NCBI RefSeq assembly: GCF_964340395.1
Contig: NC_135551.1
Location: forward strand, 11,796,879-11,860,878
DNA: 64,000 nt
Direction of reading: 5' to 3'
DNA from: Glandiceps talaboti
Lineage: Eukaryota > Hemichordata > Enteropneusta > Spengelidae
The position numbers were made by a program, and so were the translations under genes. The notes under the pieces are model-generated. The model was not told the DNA's origin. It ran no database searches and saw only the letters and a program-made list of their open reading frames with translations. The stretch's first letter is position 1, and each line of letters begins with the position of its first letter. Of this stretch, positions 1 through 11,446 are shown in pieces.

Positions 1-54
1 ACAATACCAACAGACACAGCTTCTAATAAAAATGCTTTGAGATGTAGGTTTTAG

Positions 55-320
55 CTATAATGACTCATTTCCATAATTAATGATTTCAGTAATTAGGCTA
101 TATCTTCAAGATGTATGCTTAAAATTCAATAAAACTTGTTACACACTTTAAACATGACTGATCACATATTTTCTGAAAAGCGTGTTGATCTACCTTTTAG
201 TTTGAATGACTCATTTGCATAATGAACGATTATCAATAATATATTAATACAGCTATATCTTAAAAATGTTCTCTAGACTTCAAATTCAACTAAATTTGGT
301 ACATATTTCAAATATATACT
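55..320. repeat. Two diverged copies of a roughly 147-base dispersed repeat
   Basis: Two units starting near 60 and 207 share the wording ATGACTCATTT, a CATAATTAATGATT-like core and CTATATCTT, followed by an ATTCAA..TTGGTACA-like stretch. Related units occur at 46357-46660 in the same orientation. No coding potential is visible. The 320-1000 stretch that follows looks unique and holds no gene I can support. Confidence 0.6.
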
Positions 321-1077
321 AATTGCATATAAAGAATGATGGGAAACATCCCAAATGCAACATAGAGATGGGATTCAAGTGGGTTTACGGTAACCTTAGC
401 TTAAACCTAGGTACATTAAAATTTCACTGCATTTTTTGGCTCATTCTTTTACTCCAAATTAAAAGAAGTGCAGGGTTAGAGCGGGGTTTGGAGTGCATAA
501 TCTTTTAATCCATTTTGGGGTCACCTAACCCTGCATTGAAAATATGAGTTAGTGACCGAGTGGGCTTCATGTTTCCTGCCCTCTATAACTTTTTGATAAC
601 ATATTTGATTTTTACACTCAATGGTTTAACAGCAATATTATAAGGGGAAAACAGATAAAAAGAAATCCCAGCTCTAACCCTCCACTTTTTTACCTAACCC
701 CTTAAAGGTCAGTTTTGACTGGGCCTCATGTTACCTGGAAACCTTCGTGGTGCTAATTAGGGTTAGCCAAGTGACTGGTTTGTCAAGGTAGTACTGACCC
801 TAGTATTAAGGAAGATTAGCAGGGAAAACATTGGCGAAACATCCCGGGGCTGCTATTTAGTTATTCATAAATTTTCTTAGAAATTCAAAAATCTCCGGGC
901 TCGCCCCCACTTGGCTCCCTCAAACTTTTATTCAACTAATACCACCTAATTTCAAATTTTACCTATGGTACTACTTTGGGAATAAGCTGCATTCATTGTT
1001 ACCAGTTCATCTTGAAATATGCTACATCCATAACGTTATAAGGAAAATTAAATTCAAATAAAAAGTTTGATATTGTA

Positions 1078-1144
1078 TGTATATGTAATATGTATGTATG
1101 TATGTATGTAAGTATGTATGTTTGTATGTATGTATGTACATGTA

Positions 1145-1175
<31 letters not shown>

Positions 1176-1210
1176 TGTATGTATGTACATGTATGTACGC
1201 ACGTATGCAT
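1078..1210. repeat. TATG/CATA microsatellite
   Basis: Long run of TATG units interrupted by TACATG and TTTG variants. Open frames across it on the minus strand are only His-Thr-Tyr-Ile repeats of the microsatellite and are not genes. Confidence 0.9.
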
Positions 1211-2071
1211 ATGTATACATGTGTGTGAGTGTGTGAGTATGTGAGCATGTGGTGTTTCAATGGAACACTCAACCTCAATTTCAATAATCATGATAATGTT
1301 TGTAGCGCACCATAAACAGTTAATGAGTTATGATGATGGTAAAATGGAGAGGGGAGTTATGAAAAAAATGTATGTCAAGGAAGGGGGGGGCGGTTACAAA
1401 AAATTAAAGCCAGGTAGGTGGGGTCACTCAAATTTTGTGGATTCTCGAAGTAATTCTCGAAGTAACTCCCCCCACCCCCCCCCCCCACCCCACCCCCTAT
1501 CATAAATAATGACGGCTCCCTAATCTGAGCCATGGAGGTATAAGGGACCGGTCAGTTTCTTCGGCCTGGGGGGAACGGTGGATTGGGAGGGGGGTCACCC
1601 TGTTTTTGAAATTGGCAGTAGGGGGAGTCATGCTGTTTTCAAAATTGTGGATGGGGGGGGGGGTCATTGTGTTTTGGATTGTGACAGAAGAAAAATATCC
1701 TTTTTCTACAATGGCATATAGCAAGTTGTCTGAAATGTGGTACATGTAAATATTTGTTTTTCTCCCTGTTTCTTACATGAATTCTTACTTATCAGTTCAA
1801 GCATGACTATAAATATACATATACATGTATTTATACCTAGCTACCACACTGTTACAGAACATGTCATGAACTTGAAGGTTTCGTAATGGTAATCTTCATA
1901 GATAGTTTATAAAAGAAGTTAATCTAAAATGTTCCCTACTCGTCACTATAAACTTGTCAGAAGGGATTAACACACTTTCTATTTGGACACTACATGTTAT
2001 TGACACTACAAATCACCACATCTCATCAGATCACAGGGTGCTCAGGCTCAGTTAGTTTTGTTTACAAATAC

Positions 2072-2130
2072 ATACATACATACATACATACATACATACA
2101 TACATACATACATACATACATACATACATA
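2072..2130. repeat. CATA microsatellite, left part of the LINE target
   Basis: Uninterrupted CATA units in the left arm of the foldback. The LINE at 2131-6926 interrupts this tract, which resumes at 6927. Confidence 0.9.
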
Positions 2131-2281
2131 ATACAATTCTTGAACGGATAGACTTACATGTGGTGGACACGGACAACTTATTGTAACCTTAATTAAACAG
2201 ACAGTCACATGTGTGTAACAGCCAACAGCAGGTGCAACATAAGTGTAAGATTATTTAGCAGCTGTATCCTTTTTGTTAATC

Positions 2282-4559
2282 ATGGACTCTACTGAAAGAG
2301 CTGCCTTGACATTTACTTTATGGAACATTCATGGAAATCTAAGTAAAAAGAAAACAAACAAGAATTTTATAGAGCTTGTTGAAGCCTATGACTTTATAGG
2401 GATAGTTGAATCAAAAACAAACAAAGATTCCGATTTGGAAATTCCTAGCTATAACCATTTTCACTCTTATAGATCAAAAAAACATAAAAAAGCATGGACA
2501 GATTCAGGAGGCGTAGTATTATACTACCGGTCTGAGTATAAATGTGGTATAAAACAAATTCCAAGCAGCAGTGAAGACTTTATATGGGTACGGTTAGATA
2601 AAAACTTTTTTCATCTAGAGAACGATATTTACCTATGTACTCTATACCTAAGTCCACAATACTCCAGTGTTTTTAATTGGAAGGACTCAAATCTATTTCA
2701 TTTACTAGAAAAAGATATAGTAAAATATTCTAATTTTGGATCTGTAATACTAAATGGTGATCTAAATGCACGTACTAAAGATGAACAAGAAGTCACCACA
2801 TATGAGAGTCTTGACTGCCCCTATGTGTCAGAAGAAAACATAAACCTCAGTAAGAGAAATGCTCAGGATACATTTAACAAAAATCATTATGGTGAACTGT
2901 TATTGGACCTGTGTACTGCATCAGACCTTATAATCCTGAATGGCAGATGCATAGGAGATAAAACGGGTAAATTCACATGTCACCAGCCCAATGGAAGTAG
3001 TACTGTTGACTACACAGTAGTCAGTCAACATCTGTATTCTAAAATTAACTATTTTCTGGTACATGATTTAAATACAATTCTGTCTGATCACTGTCAAATA
3101 TCATTCAGCCTTCAGACAAACAGGACGAGGGCAACTGAGGTAACACAAACACACTCGATTGAAAAGAACCATGTCACTAAGCATAGCAGTAAAACAAATA
3201 GTGTTTATATATGGAATGAAGATTCCAATATTAATTTTTATGAAACTTTACAAAGCAAACACATTGCATTGCTAATAGCCAAATTTTGCTTGGAGAAATT
3301 TGATATCGAAAAAGGATCAGTAGACGATGCCTGTACCAAGCTTACTCATATATATCTCGAGGCAGCTGACAGATGCCTCAAAAAGAAAATAAATAAACCA
3401 AGTAAACCGAAAAAAGACAAGAACAAAGAACCAAAAATTTGGTACACAAAAGAACTTAGCAATATTAAAAAAACTATTAGATCACAATCATTAAAACTAA
3501 GCAGAGACCCATTTAACAAACAACATAGACAAGAATGTTATAAACTAAAAAAGGAATACACAAGGCTTGTTAAAAAGAAAAAGAAAGAATTTCAAAGCTC
3601 AATACTGACTAAACTGGAAAGTTTAGGAAGATCCAACCCTAATCAGTATTGGGAGCTAATAAAGCAATTAAAAAACGAGAAAAAACATGGCAACCTTGAA
3701 TATATTAATGATAACAAACTGTATGAACACTTCAAAGACTTGAATAACACCAGTGACATAATGAACATAAACATGCAGGAAGAACATAGCTACATAACTT
3801 CTGCAAATCCATCATATCTTAACAAATATATTTCACAATTGGAAATCCATAATGCAATTAATCTTCTAAAAATAAAAAAAGCCCCTGGAATTGACAAAAT
3901 TAGAAATGAAATGATCAAAACAAGCAGACATATATTAATTAGACCCATACAAATTCTGTTTAACCTAATTTTGGACAGTGGACACATCCCCCAAAACTGG
4001 AACACAGGCATAATAATACCAATCTTTAAGAAAGGAGACAAATCAGATGCTAATAACTACAGGGGTATAACATTACTTAACAGCCTAAATAAACTATTTA
4101 CATCAATACTTAAACATAGACTATTAGGACACCTAAAGGAGAAAAAAATTATCATTAAGGAACAGATTGGTTTTCTTCCAAAATTCAGCACAGCAGACCA
4201 TATATTTGTATTAAAACAGCTACTCACAAAATATTTAAACCACAGTAAACATATATTTGCCTGCTTCATAGATTTCCAAAAGGCCTTTGACTGCATATGG
4301 CATCAAGGCCTGATATGCAAACTCCGAAAAAGTGGCATTTCTGGTAAATTTCTGAATGTGGTAAATTCAATTTATTCCAATTCTTTAAGTTGTATCAAAA
4401 CAAATAATGGATTGTCAAAAGCTTTTCCAGTCAAAAGAGGCATTAGGCAAGGAGATGGACTAAGCCCTCTACTGTTCAACATATACATAAATGACATTAA
4501 GAAGCAACTGGAAGAAACTAAAATTGATCCCCCAAGACTCTTGAATAATGATATACCCT
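2282..4559 (+). pseudogene. LINE polyprotein, 5' part: endonuclease and reverse transcriptase up to the hAT insertion
   Basis: Reading from ATG 2282, the first 280 residues form an exonuclease-endonuclease-phosphatase fold: NIHGN near the start, GDLNA at about residue 162 and SDH near residue 270 are the expected metal-binding and catalytic motifs. A Lys-rich linker follows. The reverse transcriptase starts near residue 540 with KAPGIDKI, then NYRGITLL, FIDFQKAFDCIW and RQGDGLSPLLFNIYI. The frame then enters the hAT element and stops at 4591 after non-homologous residues. Deleting the insert with one target copy rejoins this frame to the YADD-containing part at 5478. The protein would nick target DNA and copy the element RNA there. 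Non-functional as it stands. Confidence 0.88.
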
Positions 4560-5470
4560 CAGTGTTTCCGCTGCCATTCGCCAAACACTAAAATGGCGAA
4601 TAAAACCTGAAATTGGCGAACTGTTTAGTTACCCTGTTCGCCACTGTGGCGAACTCATTCTACGGGGGGCTTGAATGAAGTATCGTCGAGATGAAACCAA
4701 TTTTCAGCAGGCTGGAGTGGCCATTCTTTTGCTTGCCGTAGTGCGCAGTCTCAGAACTGTGCAGACTCGACAGCCTAGGGAGCTTGTACGTCATCGCATA
4801 ATTTCACCAATGAAATCACGCCACTCCCAAACCCCACCTATTAGCAGTTCACTTTCAAATTTGAGTGACATGCACGTCTTGAAGATTCTGAACTCTTACG
4901 CATTCCTCCTGCCTCGTGTCGTCGCTTTTGTTTGTATACTGTACTAGGACATTGATTATTCATGACCTCACGAACACATGTACAGAAAAGTCTGTTTGAC
5001 TGTGGATTCAAAGGATGTGGACCGGAGTCGAAAGCGGCCACGGAGACCGCTACATGCAGGAAACGTGACTCGCCTGGCGCCCAAAACATCGATGATGGAG
5101 GTGAAACTGCAAGTTTCGAAAAGAAACGTAGACGGCGAGTGCAGGAGGAATGGTTTGGAGAATTTCCTTGGTTGTTGTACAAAGAGGAATCAAAACAATT
5201 CTTTTGCAAAGCATGCCAAGCAGCAGGACAAGACAATGTGTTTACGTCTGGTAAGACATCAGATATTCCGAAAAAAGACAATTTCATAAAACACCAAAAA
5301 AGTGTAATAAACTTGTATAAATGTTACTATCAGTATGATTTGTCTTTATTTTTCATTTCTAATAAATTGACACGGATCACTAATTTTTTGGCTGGCTAAT
5401 TGTGGCTAATCATTTTTTTGTATAATTAGCCACAATGGCTAGCAGCTGAAATTAGCCAGAGGAAACACTG
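4560..5470 (+). mobile_element. Non-autonomous hAT element
   Basis: The ends are CAGTGTTTCC.. and ..GGAAACACTG, the classical hAT terminus, with an 8-base-type duplication. Just inside lie clusters of TTCGCCA (left) and TTAGCCA (right), which look like subterminal transposase-binding repeats. At 911 bases it is too short for a full transposase (about 600 residues) but keeps one coding exon at 4962-5294. It is younger than the LINE it interrupts. Confidence 0.85.
4962..5294 (+). pseudogene. Leftover exon of a hAT transposase with a TTF/BED-type zinc finger
   Basis: From ATG 4962 the reading frame gives a low-complexity N-terminus, a basic KKRRRR patch and then EEWFGEFPWLLY, FFCKACQ and NVFTSG, with a HQKS near the end. 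This order (aromatic W..FPW, then CxxC, then H) is the TTF-type finger at the front of many hAT transposases and related domesticated proteins. The similarity stops at about 5294 where AAGTGTAATAA could be a former splice donor; the following residues look like intron. The catalytic domain is absent, so this is an internally deleted derivative. It could be a captured host exon instead, but its place in the element argues for transposase. Confidence 0.65.
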
Positions 5471-5477
5471 TTACCCT

Positions 5478-6762
5478 GTCTGCTATATGCTGATGATCTA
5501 CTATTGTTATCAGAATCCAGTTCAGGTCTACAAAATGCTTTAAATGCTGTAGCAACGTACTGCAAAAAATGGCAACTGGATATTAACATAGCGAAATCAA
5601 AAACAATTGTTTTTAATAAAACAGGAAAAACCATGCAGAAACAAAAATTCTACCTGAACAATCTTGAACTTGCAAGAGTCTCATCATACACATATCTAGG
5701 CATAAAACTAAACACTACAGGAAAACTCAACAAGGCCCAGCAAGATCTAACCAACAGGGCATTGAAAGCATGTTTTAAATTAAACAATATCTGTTCTCAG
5801 AAGGCCAGATACCAGTTAAATTATACCTGCAAATGTTTGATGCCACCATCAGACCAATACTACTGTACTGCAGTGAGGTCTGGGCTGGTGATGTTATCAA
5901 CATTACAACAAATTTAACAAATATTACAAACCCCAGTGAAAAAATGCATACACGATTCTGTAAATTTCTACTCCAGGTTAGCCCCAAATCACACAATTTA
6001 GCATGTTTACTAGAACTAGGACGTAGCCCGCTAATTTTATTTGGCTTACTACAAGCAGTAAAGTATTGGACAAAAATTAAACAGAAACCAACAGATTCTC
6101 TTGTAAATGAAGCATTCAAACTGGGTATAGAAATGGAGAGGGTGGGGACACAAAACTGGGTAACAGGTATCAAGCAGATCTTAAAATTAATAAATATGGA
6201 GGAGGAATGGACAGAAATAGCTACAGAAGGTGATTCTAAATTAATTAATATAGTCAAAGAGAAACTAAAAGAACTGCATGACAGACAATCCATAGACATA
6301 TTATACAATGATAACAAAGGACAAAACCATAAAAATAAACTTCGTACGTATAGACAAATAAAAAAAGATACTACTTGTGAGAAATATTTAAGCATTATAA
6401 AAAATCCTCTCCATAGATCTGCCCTGACAAAACTAAGGATAAGTTCACGCAAACTAAAAATAGAAACAGGTAGACACAATAAACAAGACATAGCCAGCAG
6501 AACATGCCCCATGTGCCAAACCAATGAAATTGAAGATGAGCAACACTTTATCTTAAAATGTAAAATGTTCACGGATGAAAGGAAATCAATATTAGCACAC
6601 TTTAAAATATGGCCCCCAGATTTGTCAGACACAGAAAAATTCCTTAATATAATGAACAGTAAAAATGAGAATATAATTAAAGAAGTGGCTAAATACACAT
6701 ACACATGCTTCAAACTTAGAGAGCGGTACACTGTCAGCTGCCTCGAAAAAATAAATACATAA
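5478..6762 (+). pseudogene. LINE polyprotein, 3' part: YADD motif, thumb and C-terminal CxxC domain, with a frameshift
   Basis: The frame resumes with YADDLLLL (YADD codons 5486-5497), the catalytic aspartates of the reverse transcriptase, then CKKWQLDINIAKSK and YLGIKL. Near 5805-5830 the frame shifts by one base: the first frame runs on to a stop at 5917 without homology, while the second gives MFDATIRPILLYCSEVW and continues to TAA at 6762. The C-terminus has CPMCQ..EDEQHFILKC, the zinc-binding-like segment common at the end of CR1/L2-type proteins. Two lesions (hAT insertion and frameshift) make the element dead. Confidence 0.85.
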
Positions 6763-6924
6763 ATATTTTAAACATGAGTCGTTTTTGACACCTGCTAAGG
6801 TGTATTTTCTTTGTTTTTCTCTGTATTGTTATTGTAAGGTTATTTTCCTTCTTTATTGTGAATAGATCTGATGTCCAGATTTGGATAAAGAAACAATAAA
6901 GAATTATTATTATTATTATTATTA

Positions 6925-6926
<2 letters not shown>

Positions 6927-6955
<29 letters not shown>

Positions 6956-7466
6956 CATACATACATACATACATACATACATACAAACAAACAAACAAGT
7001 AAACAAAAAAATTTAAAAAAATAAACAAGTAAACAAACAAATAAATAAATAAACAAACAAACAAATAAACAAACAAACAAACAAACTACCCGACAAATGA
7101 GTAGATACATACATACATGAATAAACGACAACAAACCAACGAACAAACAAACACTGCCCCCCCCCCCCTTCCGAAATGGTCACAAATGCATTTGTGACCA
7201 TTTCGGAAGGGGGGGGGGGGGGGCAGTGTTTGTTTTTTGGTTTGTTGTCGTTTATTCATGTATGTATGTATCTACTCATGTGTCAGGTAGTTTGTTTGTT
7301 TGTTTATTTATTTGTTTGTTTATTTATTTATTTGTTTGTTTACTTGTTTATTTTTTTTAATTTTTTTGTTTACTTGTTTGTTTGTATGTATGTATGTATG
7401 TATGTATGTATGTATGTATGTATGTATGTATGTATGTATGTATGTATGTATGTATGTATGTATGTA
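6927..7466. repeat. Large near-perfect palindrome of microsatellite-rich arms
   Basis: Left arm 6927-7188 and right arm 7189-7450 mirror each other: CATA units, CAAA/TAAA units, ACTACC.GACA, a poly-C/poly-G run and TTCCGAAATGGTCACA around the axis AAATGCATTT. Short microsatellite-like peptides read from either strand are shadows of the repeats. Confidence 0.9.
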
Positions 7467-7503
7467 TTTGTAAACAAAACTAACTGAGCCTGAGCACCCT
7501 GTG

Positions 7504-8690
7504 GTGACATGGGAAACTCATTTAAAACTTACATTTACGTTAGTTATTCGAAGCTTGGAAATATTACCCCAAAGGCTATGAATAACCTAAACATTGCCTT
7601 AATAGAAGCAAAAAACTGCAGATCTGCCAGGGGAAAACGCCCAAGGACTCCTTCTACCCCAGAGGTCACCCATGCATTCAACCAACACTCAGATGCACCA
7701 ACAACCTTTTTACAGTCATAATGGTATTAAACTTTTCTTAAATATTTTCACCCAATTCTAATTTGAGATGATAGTCTTTTAAAGATGTGAAATGTTTGCC
7801 AAGGTAGTCTAAAATTGCCTTAAACTCAAAATATCCCCTACCAATGATACTACCAGTAGATGTGCTGACCTTTACTACATGTATATAATGACGACATTTA
7901 ACTTTTTAAGAACATATTTCAACCCTGTGTGAGTTAGTATCAAGTTATTGCTTGAAAGGGTCTGAATAGCCTAAAAATTGGCTTTAAGAGTAAAAATCCT
8001 CCAGGGCTTCTAGAGGGAGACCCCTTTGGATCCCCCACATGAGGTGAACATATCCCAGTTTCAAGCTCTTCCCCTCTAACTGTCAAGATGCTATCAAAGT
8101 ATATTGCAAAAATATTTCAACCCTGTGTAGTTGCTTTTTACATGTTGGTGCTGTCTTTCTTGTAAAGCTTGGAAATTATTGTCTGAAAGGGTCTGAATAG
8201 TCTCAAAATTGACTTCAGAATAAAAAACCTCCAGGACTTCTAGGGGGAGACCCCTAGAACCCCCCCCCCCCCCACTACACAAGGTGTACACATCGCAGTC
8301 TCAAGCTCTTCCCCCTACCTCTTACTGTCAAGATGCTATCAAACTTAATATTTCAAATATATTGTCTCTTTTGACATGTTGGTGCTGTCTTGTAAAGCTT
8401 GGAAATCATTGTTTGAAAGGGCCTGAATAGTCTCAAAATTGACTTTTCAGAGTAAAAAACCTCCAGGGCTTCTACTAGTTCTAGGGGGAGACCCGCTAGG
8501 ACCCCCCCCCCCCATAAGAGATATACATATTCCCTGCTCAAGCTTTGCAATATCTTTCACTTTCAAGATATTAAACTCCTTTTGGAATATATTTACCCTG
8601 TATAGTCAATAATTACAATTATGATAGTGCTAACCCACGATCTTATAAAGTAGATACAAGACAGTCAAGCAGTCCACACTGAGCCATGAT
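7504..8690. repeat. Interior of the 1544-8888 element, with a roughly 240-base tandem block
   Basis: Units ending TGTCAAGATGCTATCAAA near 8095 and 8342 and a third degraded unit near 8570 each contain CTTGTAAAGCTTGGAAAT, GGGTCTGAATAG and CTTCTAG followed by a poly-C run. The same wording occurs on the + strand at 16930-17720 and inverted at 44720-45600. No convincing coding frame. Confidence 0.75.
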
Positions 8691-8891
8691 AAGAAATATC
8701 TGTCATGTGCATATTATGTATATGGGGTGGGGTCATCATGTTTTAGAATTAAGTAATAGGGGGGGGGGGGTCAGTCTGTTTTTGATTTTTACAGATAGGG
8801 GGGGGGGGGTCAGTGACTTTTTGTCGGCCCAATTTAAGAATCCACCGCCCCTTCCCCCCCCCCCCGGCTGAAGAAACTGACCGGTCCCTAA

Positions 8892-9490
8892 GGGACAATG
8901 GGCTGTGACTATATTGTTCGATCACTGTGTCTTGAACGCCCAAAGGACATGAAGGTAGACATTATTTAACTTTAAGTAAAACTGGACTTACAGTGTAGTG
9001 TTCAAGATCCATGGCAATGACTCGTGTCTGTACAAGTATATGCAGTAGTCAGTACACTGCACTGTACGTACGGTAGACATTAAATGAAGATACATGTACA
9101 GTTCTAGTGCGACACATTCCCTGCTCGGTTGCTGTCTGTGTCATGATTATTTCAACTCCTAGGATACCATCGCATATCATTAGTGTCAGAGTAACAGTTC
9201 CGATCTTTTACATCCAACGATAGAGTATATTCTTGGCACTCGCGATTATTCACCCTTTTTCCATTGGAGAAAGTTGATGACTACACAGTTTCAGAAACGC
9301 GCAGACGACAAGCAGACTACAACTTCACGTCTTATGTACAATATATTAGTGCGCACTTTAAAATGTAGTTCTTACGTACATACATTATATTTTGTTCGCG
9401 TGCGTGTCCTCAACATAAATTCCTTTTCCGGTTACAATAAGCTGGCTGAACTTCACTCAAAGTTTATCTGTTGTATAATTTCTTTATAAC
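8892..9490. other. No gene seen
   Basis: Between the element end at 8888 and the G-rich repeat from 9560 I see only unique-looking AT-rich sequence. The short open frame at 9274-9489 has no recognisable motif and no splice context. Confidence 0.5.
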
Positions 9491-9559
9491 GAATTTGATT
9501 ATGCGGATTAGGAGTAAGTGTGATTCTACTGTTTGAATACGAACGCTTGTCTCGGTTGC

Positions 9560-11110
9560 CCAGCCTCTTGCCGTTGAGGGCATAGCCCCGGCTAGGGGTT
9601 GGGGGGGGGGGGGGCACGATATTTCTGATGGTCTGAAAGGGGGGGGGCTCAAAATATTTTGCATGACTTGAACCTTATTAAACCTAAGGGGCAGTTGTTT
9701 ACCGAGTAATTCAAGTTCTCGCGGCTTAGCTGCTATGCATTGGGTGACAACCATGGGACTGTATTTCTCTCTCGGTGGCTTTTTTGAACATCCAAACCTC
9801 AGTAGCCGGGGGGGGGGGGGGGGGGTTAACTCCACGAGCAACATTACGGGGAGGCTCCTCACAAACGTTGAAACCCAATGTGTTGTGATACCAATTTTAA
9901 GCAAAAAGTATACCCATTCTGATACCAAGTTGCATTATAATTAGTCTAAGTACAATCAAAGCCAGGGCTCCCAGGGGAACCTAGCCCTAGATGTAGTGTG
10001 GCATGACCGACGAGAGTACGAAAGTTTTGAAAGTAGATACACCAGGTTGAAACACTTCCAGTGTTGACTGCATAGTCTCTTTTAATTAACGCCAGTTTTG
10101 ATTCACCCGCCCCTTTCTCATAACACCACCTCATGAAAAGTATACCCTTTCCCATACCAACCAACATAAAAGGCGACCACTTTCGCGCGGACCCTCCGCG
10201 TATTGCCCCCCCCCTTCCCCGGGCTCAAGAGCAGTCACTTACACTGTACTTTGCAAAATTGTGCACCTCAATCATTTACCTACCACACATTTAATTATGA
10301 GGCAGTCAACAGCACAAGCAAATGTGTGTGTCTGTCAAAATATCTCTGTAAAAGTTAAGTGTAAGTAATATAGCCACACATTTTGTATAGTAAATAATGT
10401 GTTGACTCGAGTAATCTTGTAGTCTGGATGACCAGACTGTGCACGTGGTTTCTAACGGTACCCTAACCATATGAGTGGAGGTATGAATCGTAACGATACT
10501 GTGTAGGAACTAGACTAGTAAACTTGGGGAATTGAAGACAATTTTCCAGTACACTATGCCAGGGCTTTCGATGATGTGTATAGTTTGAAATGTTATGCCA
10601 CTAAATGGCCTCCTGCTTATCTTTTTTTAAAGTGCTTACCATTCGGGGACACTGGCTATCATGGGGGATATGTTGTTTCTGTCCAGAATTAAGATTGGAA
10701 GAGAAAACGCTGCTGGTTAACTTACAACGGTACATGTAAGTACATTCAAGAACAGGTTACAATGTGAGACCTTTTTTGCAGAGTTCGTGTACATCTATTT
10801 ATAAATAAATCTCTCCGCATGTTATGTATGGACGCAGATTGAAGTTGATTTCCACTGTCAGTTTGGTGGCGGGTCTATGGTTTAATGTAGTGTACCATAC
10901 TGTACATCTCTGAATGTGGAACAGATGGGGAGGGGGTTCTGTTTAATTACACACTAAAATATGTGTAGCTGGGGGGGGGGGAGCTACGAAAATTCCTGGG
11001 TTCACTTATTTCGAGGGGGCATGACATTTTTTGAGAGTGCGAGGGGGGGGGGGCTGTGAAAAAAGTTTTGACCAAAATAATTTCTCCCCAAGCCCCCCTG
11101 CCATAAACTC
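9560..11110. repeat. G-run dispersed element, copy A
   Basis: Starts near a poly-G run with CTGATGGTCTGAAAGGGGG, includes CTTTCGATGATGTGTAT near 10566, and ends near AATAATTTCTCCCCAAG and a degraded CCATAAACTCCAGCC. A matching series in the same order occurs at 17750-18620. No open frame in it looks coding. Confidence 0.6.
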
Positions 11111-11446
11111 CAGCCTTAGTTAGTTATGTGTACGAAGACACAATGAAAACAAACAAATAAACAAACAAACAACAACAAATTTATGAAAACTGACAAACAC
11201 GATCTACGAACGACAGGGTAACCATAAATCAAAATCAATGTCAACAAATTTAATGTTTTAAATTTAAAGAATTATAATATGTTTTTCCTTTATTTAATAG
11301 CTTATGTGAAATGGCCACTTTGGGGTAGGAGTATGACAATAGTGAGTCGACTATTTCACATATAGAAGAACATATTATAATTCTTGTTGCGTAGAAACGT
11401 TGTTCATATTTATTTGTAATTTTAGTGTGTATTTTCGTAATATGAC

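Larger units (their letters stand above)
4552..5477. other. Imperfect 8-base target duplication around the hAT element
   Basis: TATACCCT (4552-4559) stands before the left end and TTACCCT (5471-5477) after the right end. One base appears lost from the right copy. Keeping only the left copy restores the LINE reading frame. Confidence 0.7.
2131..6926 (+). mobile_element. Non-LTR retrotransposon (LINE 1 of the window) inserted in a CATA tract
   Basis: The element has one recognisable polyprotein frame with apurinic-type endonuclease, reverse transcriptase and a C-terminal CxxC..H..C segment. It has an AATAAA near 6894 and a 3' tail of ATT repeats. CATA repeats stand directly on both sides, so it landed inside that microsatellite and its target duplication cannot be read. 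Only about 150 bases precede the ATG at 2282, and no ORF1 is seen, so it is either a one-ORF type or 5' truncated. Without the hAT insert it is about 3.9 kb. It belongs to the CR1/L2/Nimb-like side of LINE diversity by motif style; the clade is not settled. Confidence 0.85.
2032..7503. mobile_element. Foldback (long palindromic) element carrying an inserted LINE
   Basis: The ends are a perfect 44-base inverted repeat beginning CACAGGGTGCTCAGG. After the 44 bases each arm continues as CATA repeats, then CAAA/TAAA repeats, then a poly-C run and TTCCGAAATGGTCACAAATG, to a symmetry axis at 7188/7189. Without the LINE the element is about 676 bases and folds on itself nearly end to end. No target duplication is visible. 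In the related LINE-free copy at 45603-45722, about 112 unrelated bases occupy this position, so insertion probably came with a deletion, or that copy has its own insertion. No protein of its own is seen. Confidence 0.7.
1544..8888. mobile_element. Long TIR DNA element with 3-base TAA target duplication, heavily nested
   Basis: The left end reads GGGACCGGTCAGTTTCTTC and the right end is its near-perfect inverse. TAA stands directly outside both ends (1541-1543 and 8889-8891), which fits a 3-base duplication as in PIF/Harbinger-type elements. That superfamily is inferred only from duplication length; no transposase of its own is seen. Inside each end are poly-G rich stretches with GGGGTCA phrases. 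The interior contains the foldback element at 2032-7503 and a roughly 240-base tandem block at 7880-8600. An inverted relative ending at 46272 with the same terminus and a TAA supports the boundary. Total length includes later insertions. Confidence 0.6.

Noticed and set aside
999-1291. Open frames of His-Thr-Tyr-Ile repeats on the minus strand
   Set aside because: They are translations of the TATG microsatellite in several frames; no gene signal.
4675-4947. 90-codon open frame before the zinc-finger exon
   Set aside because: No motif or conserved pattern; lies in the hAT non-coding leader.
5775-6731. 318-codon open frame on the minus strand
   Set aside because: Exact antisense of the LINE 1 C-terminal region, which has clear protein motifs on the + strand.
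6734-7487. Cys-Val-Leu-Phe rich frames that look like membrane proteins
   Set aside because: They read through the CATA/CAAA palindrome in many frames and both strands equally.
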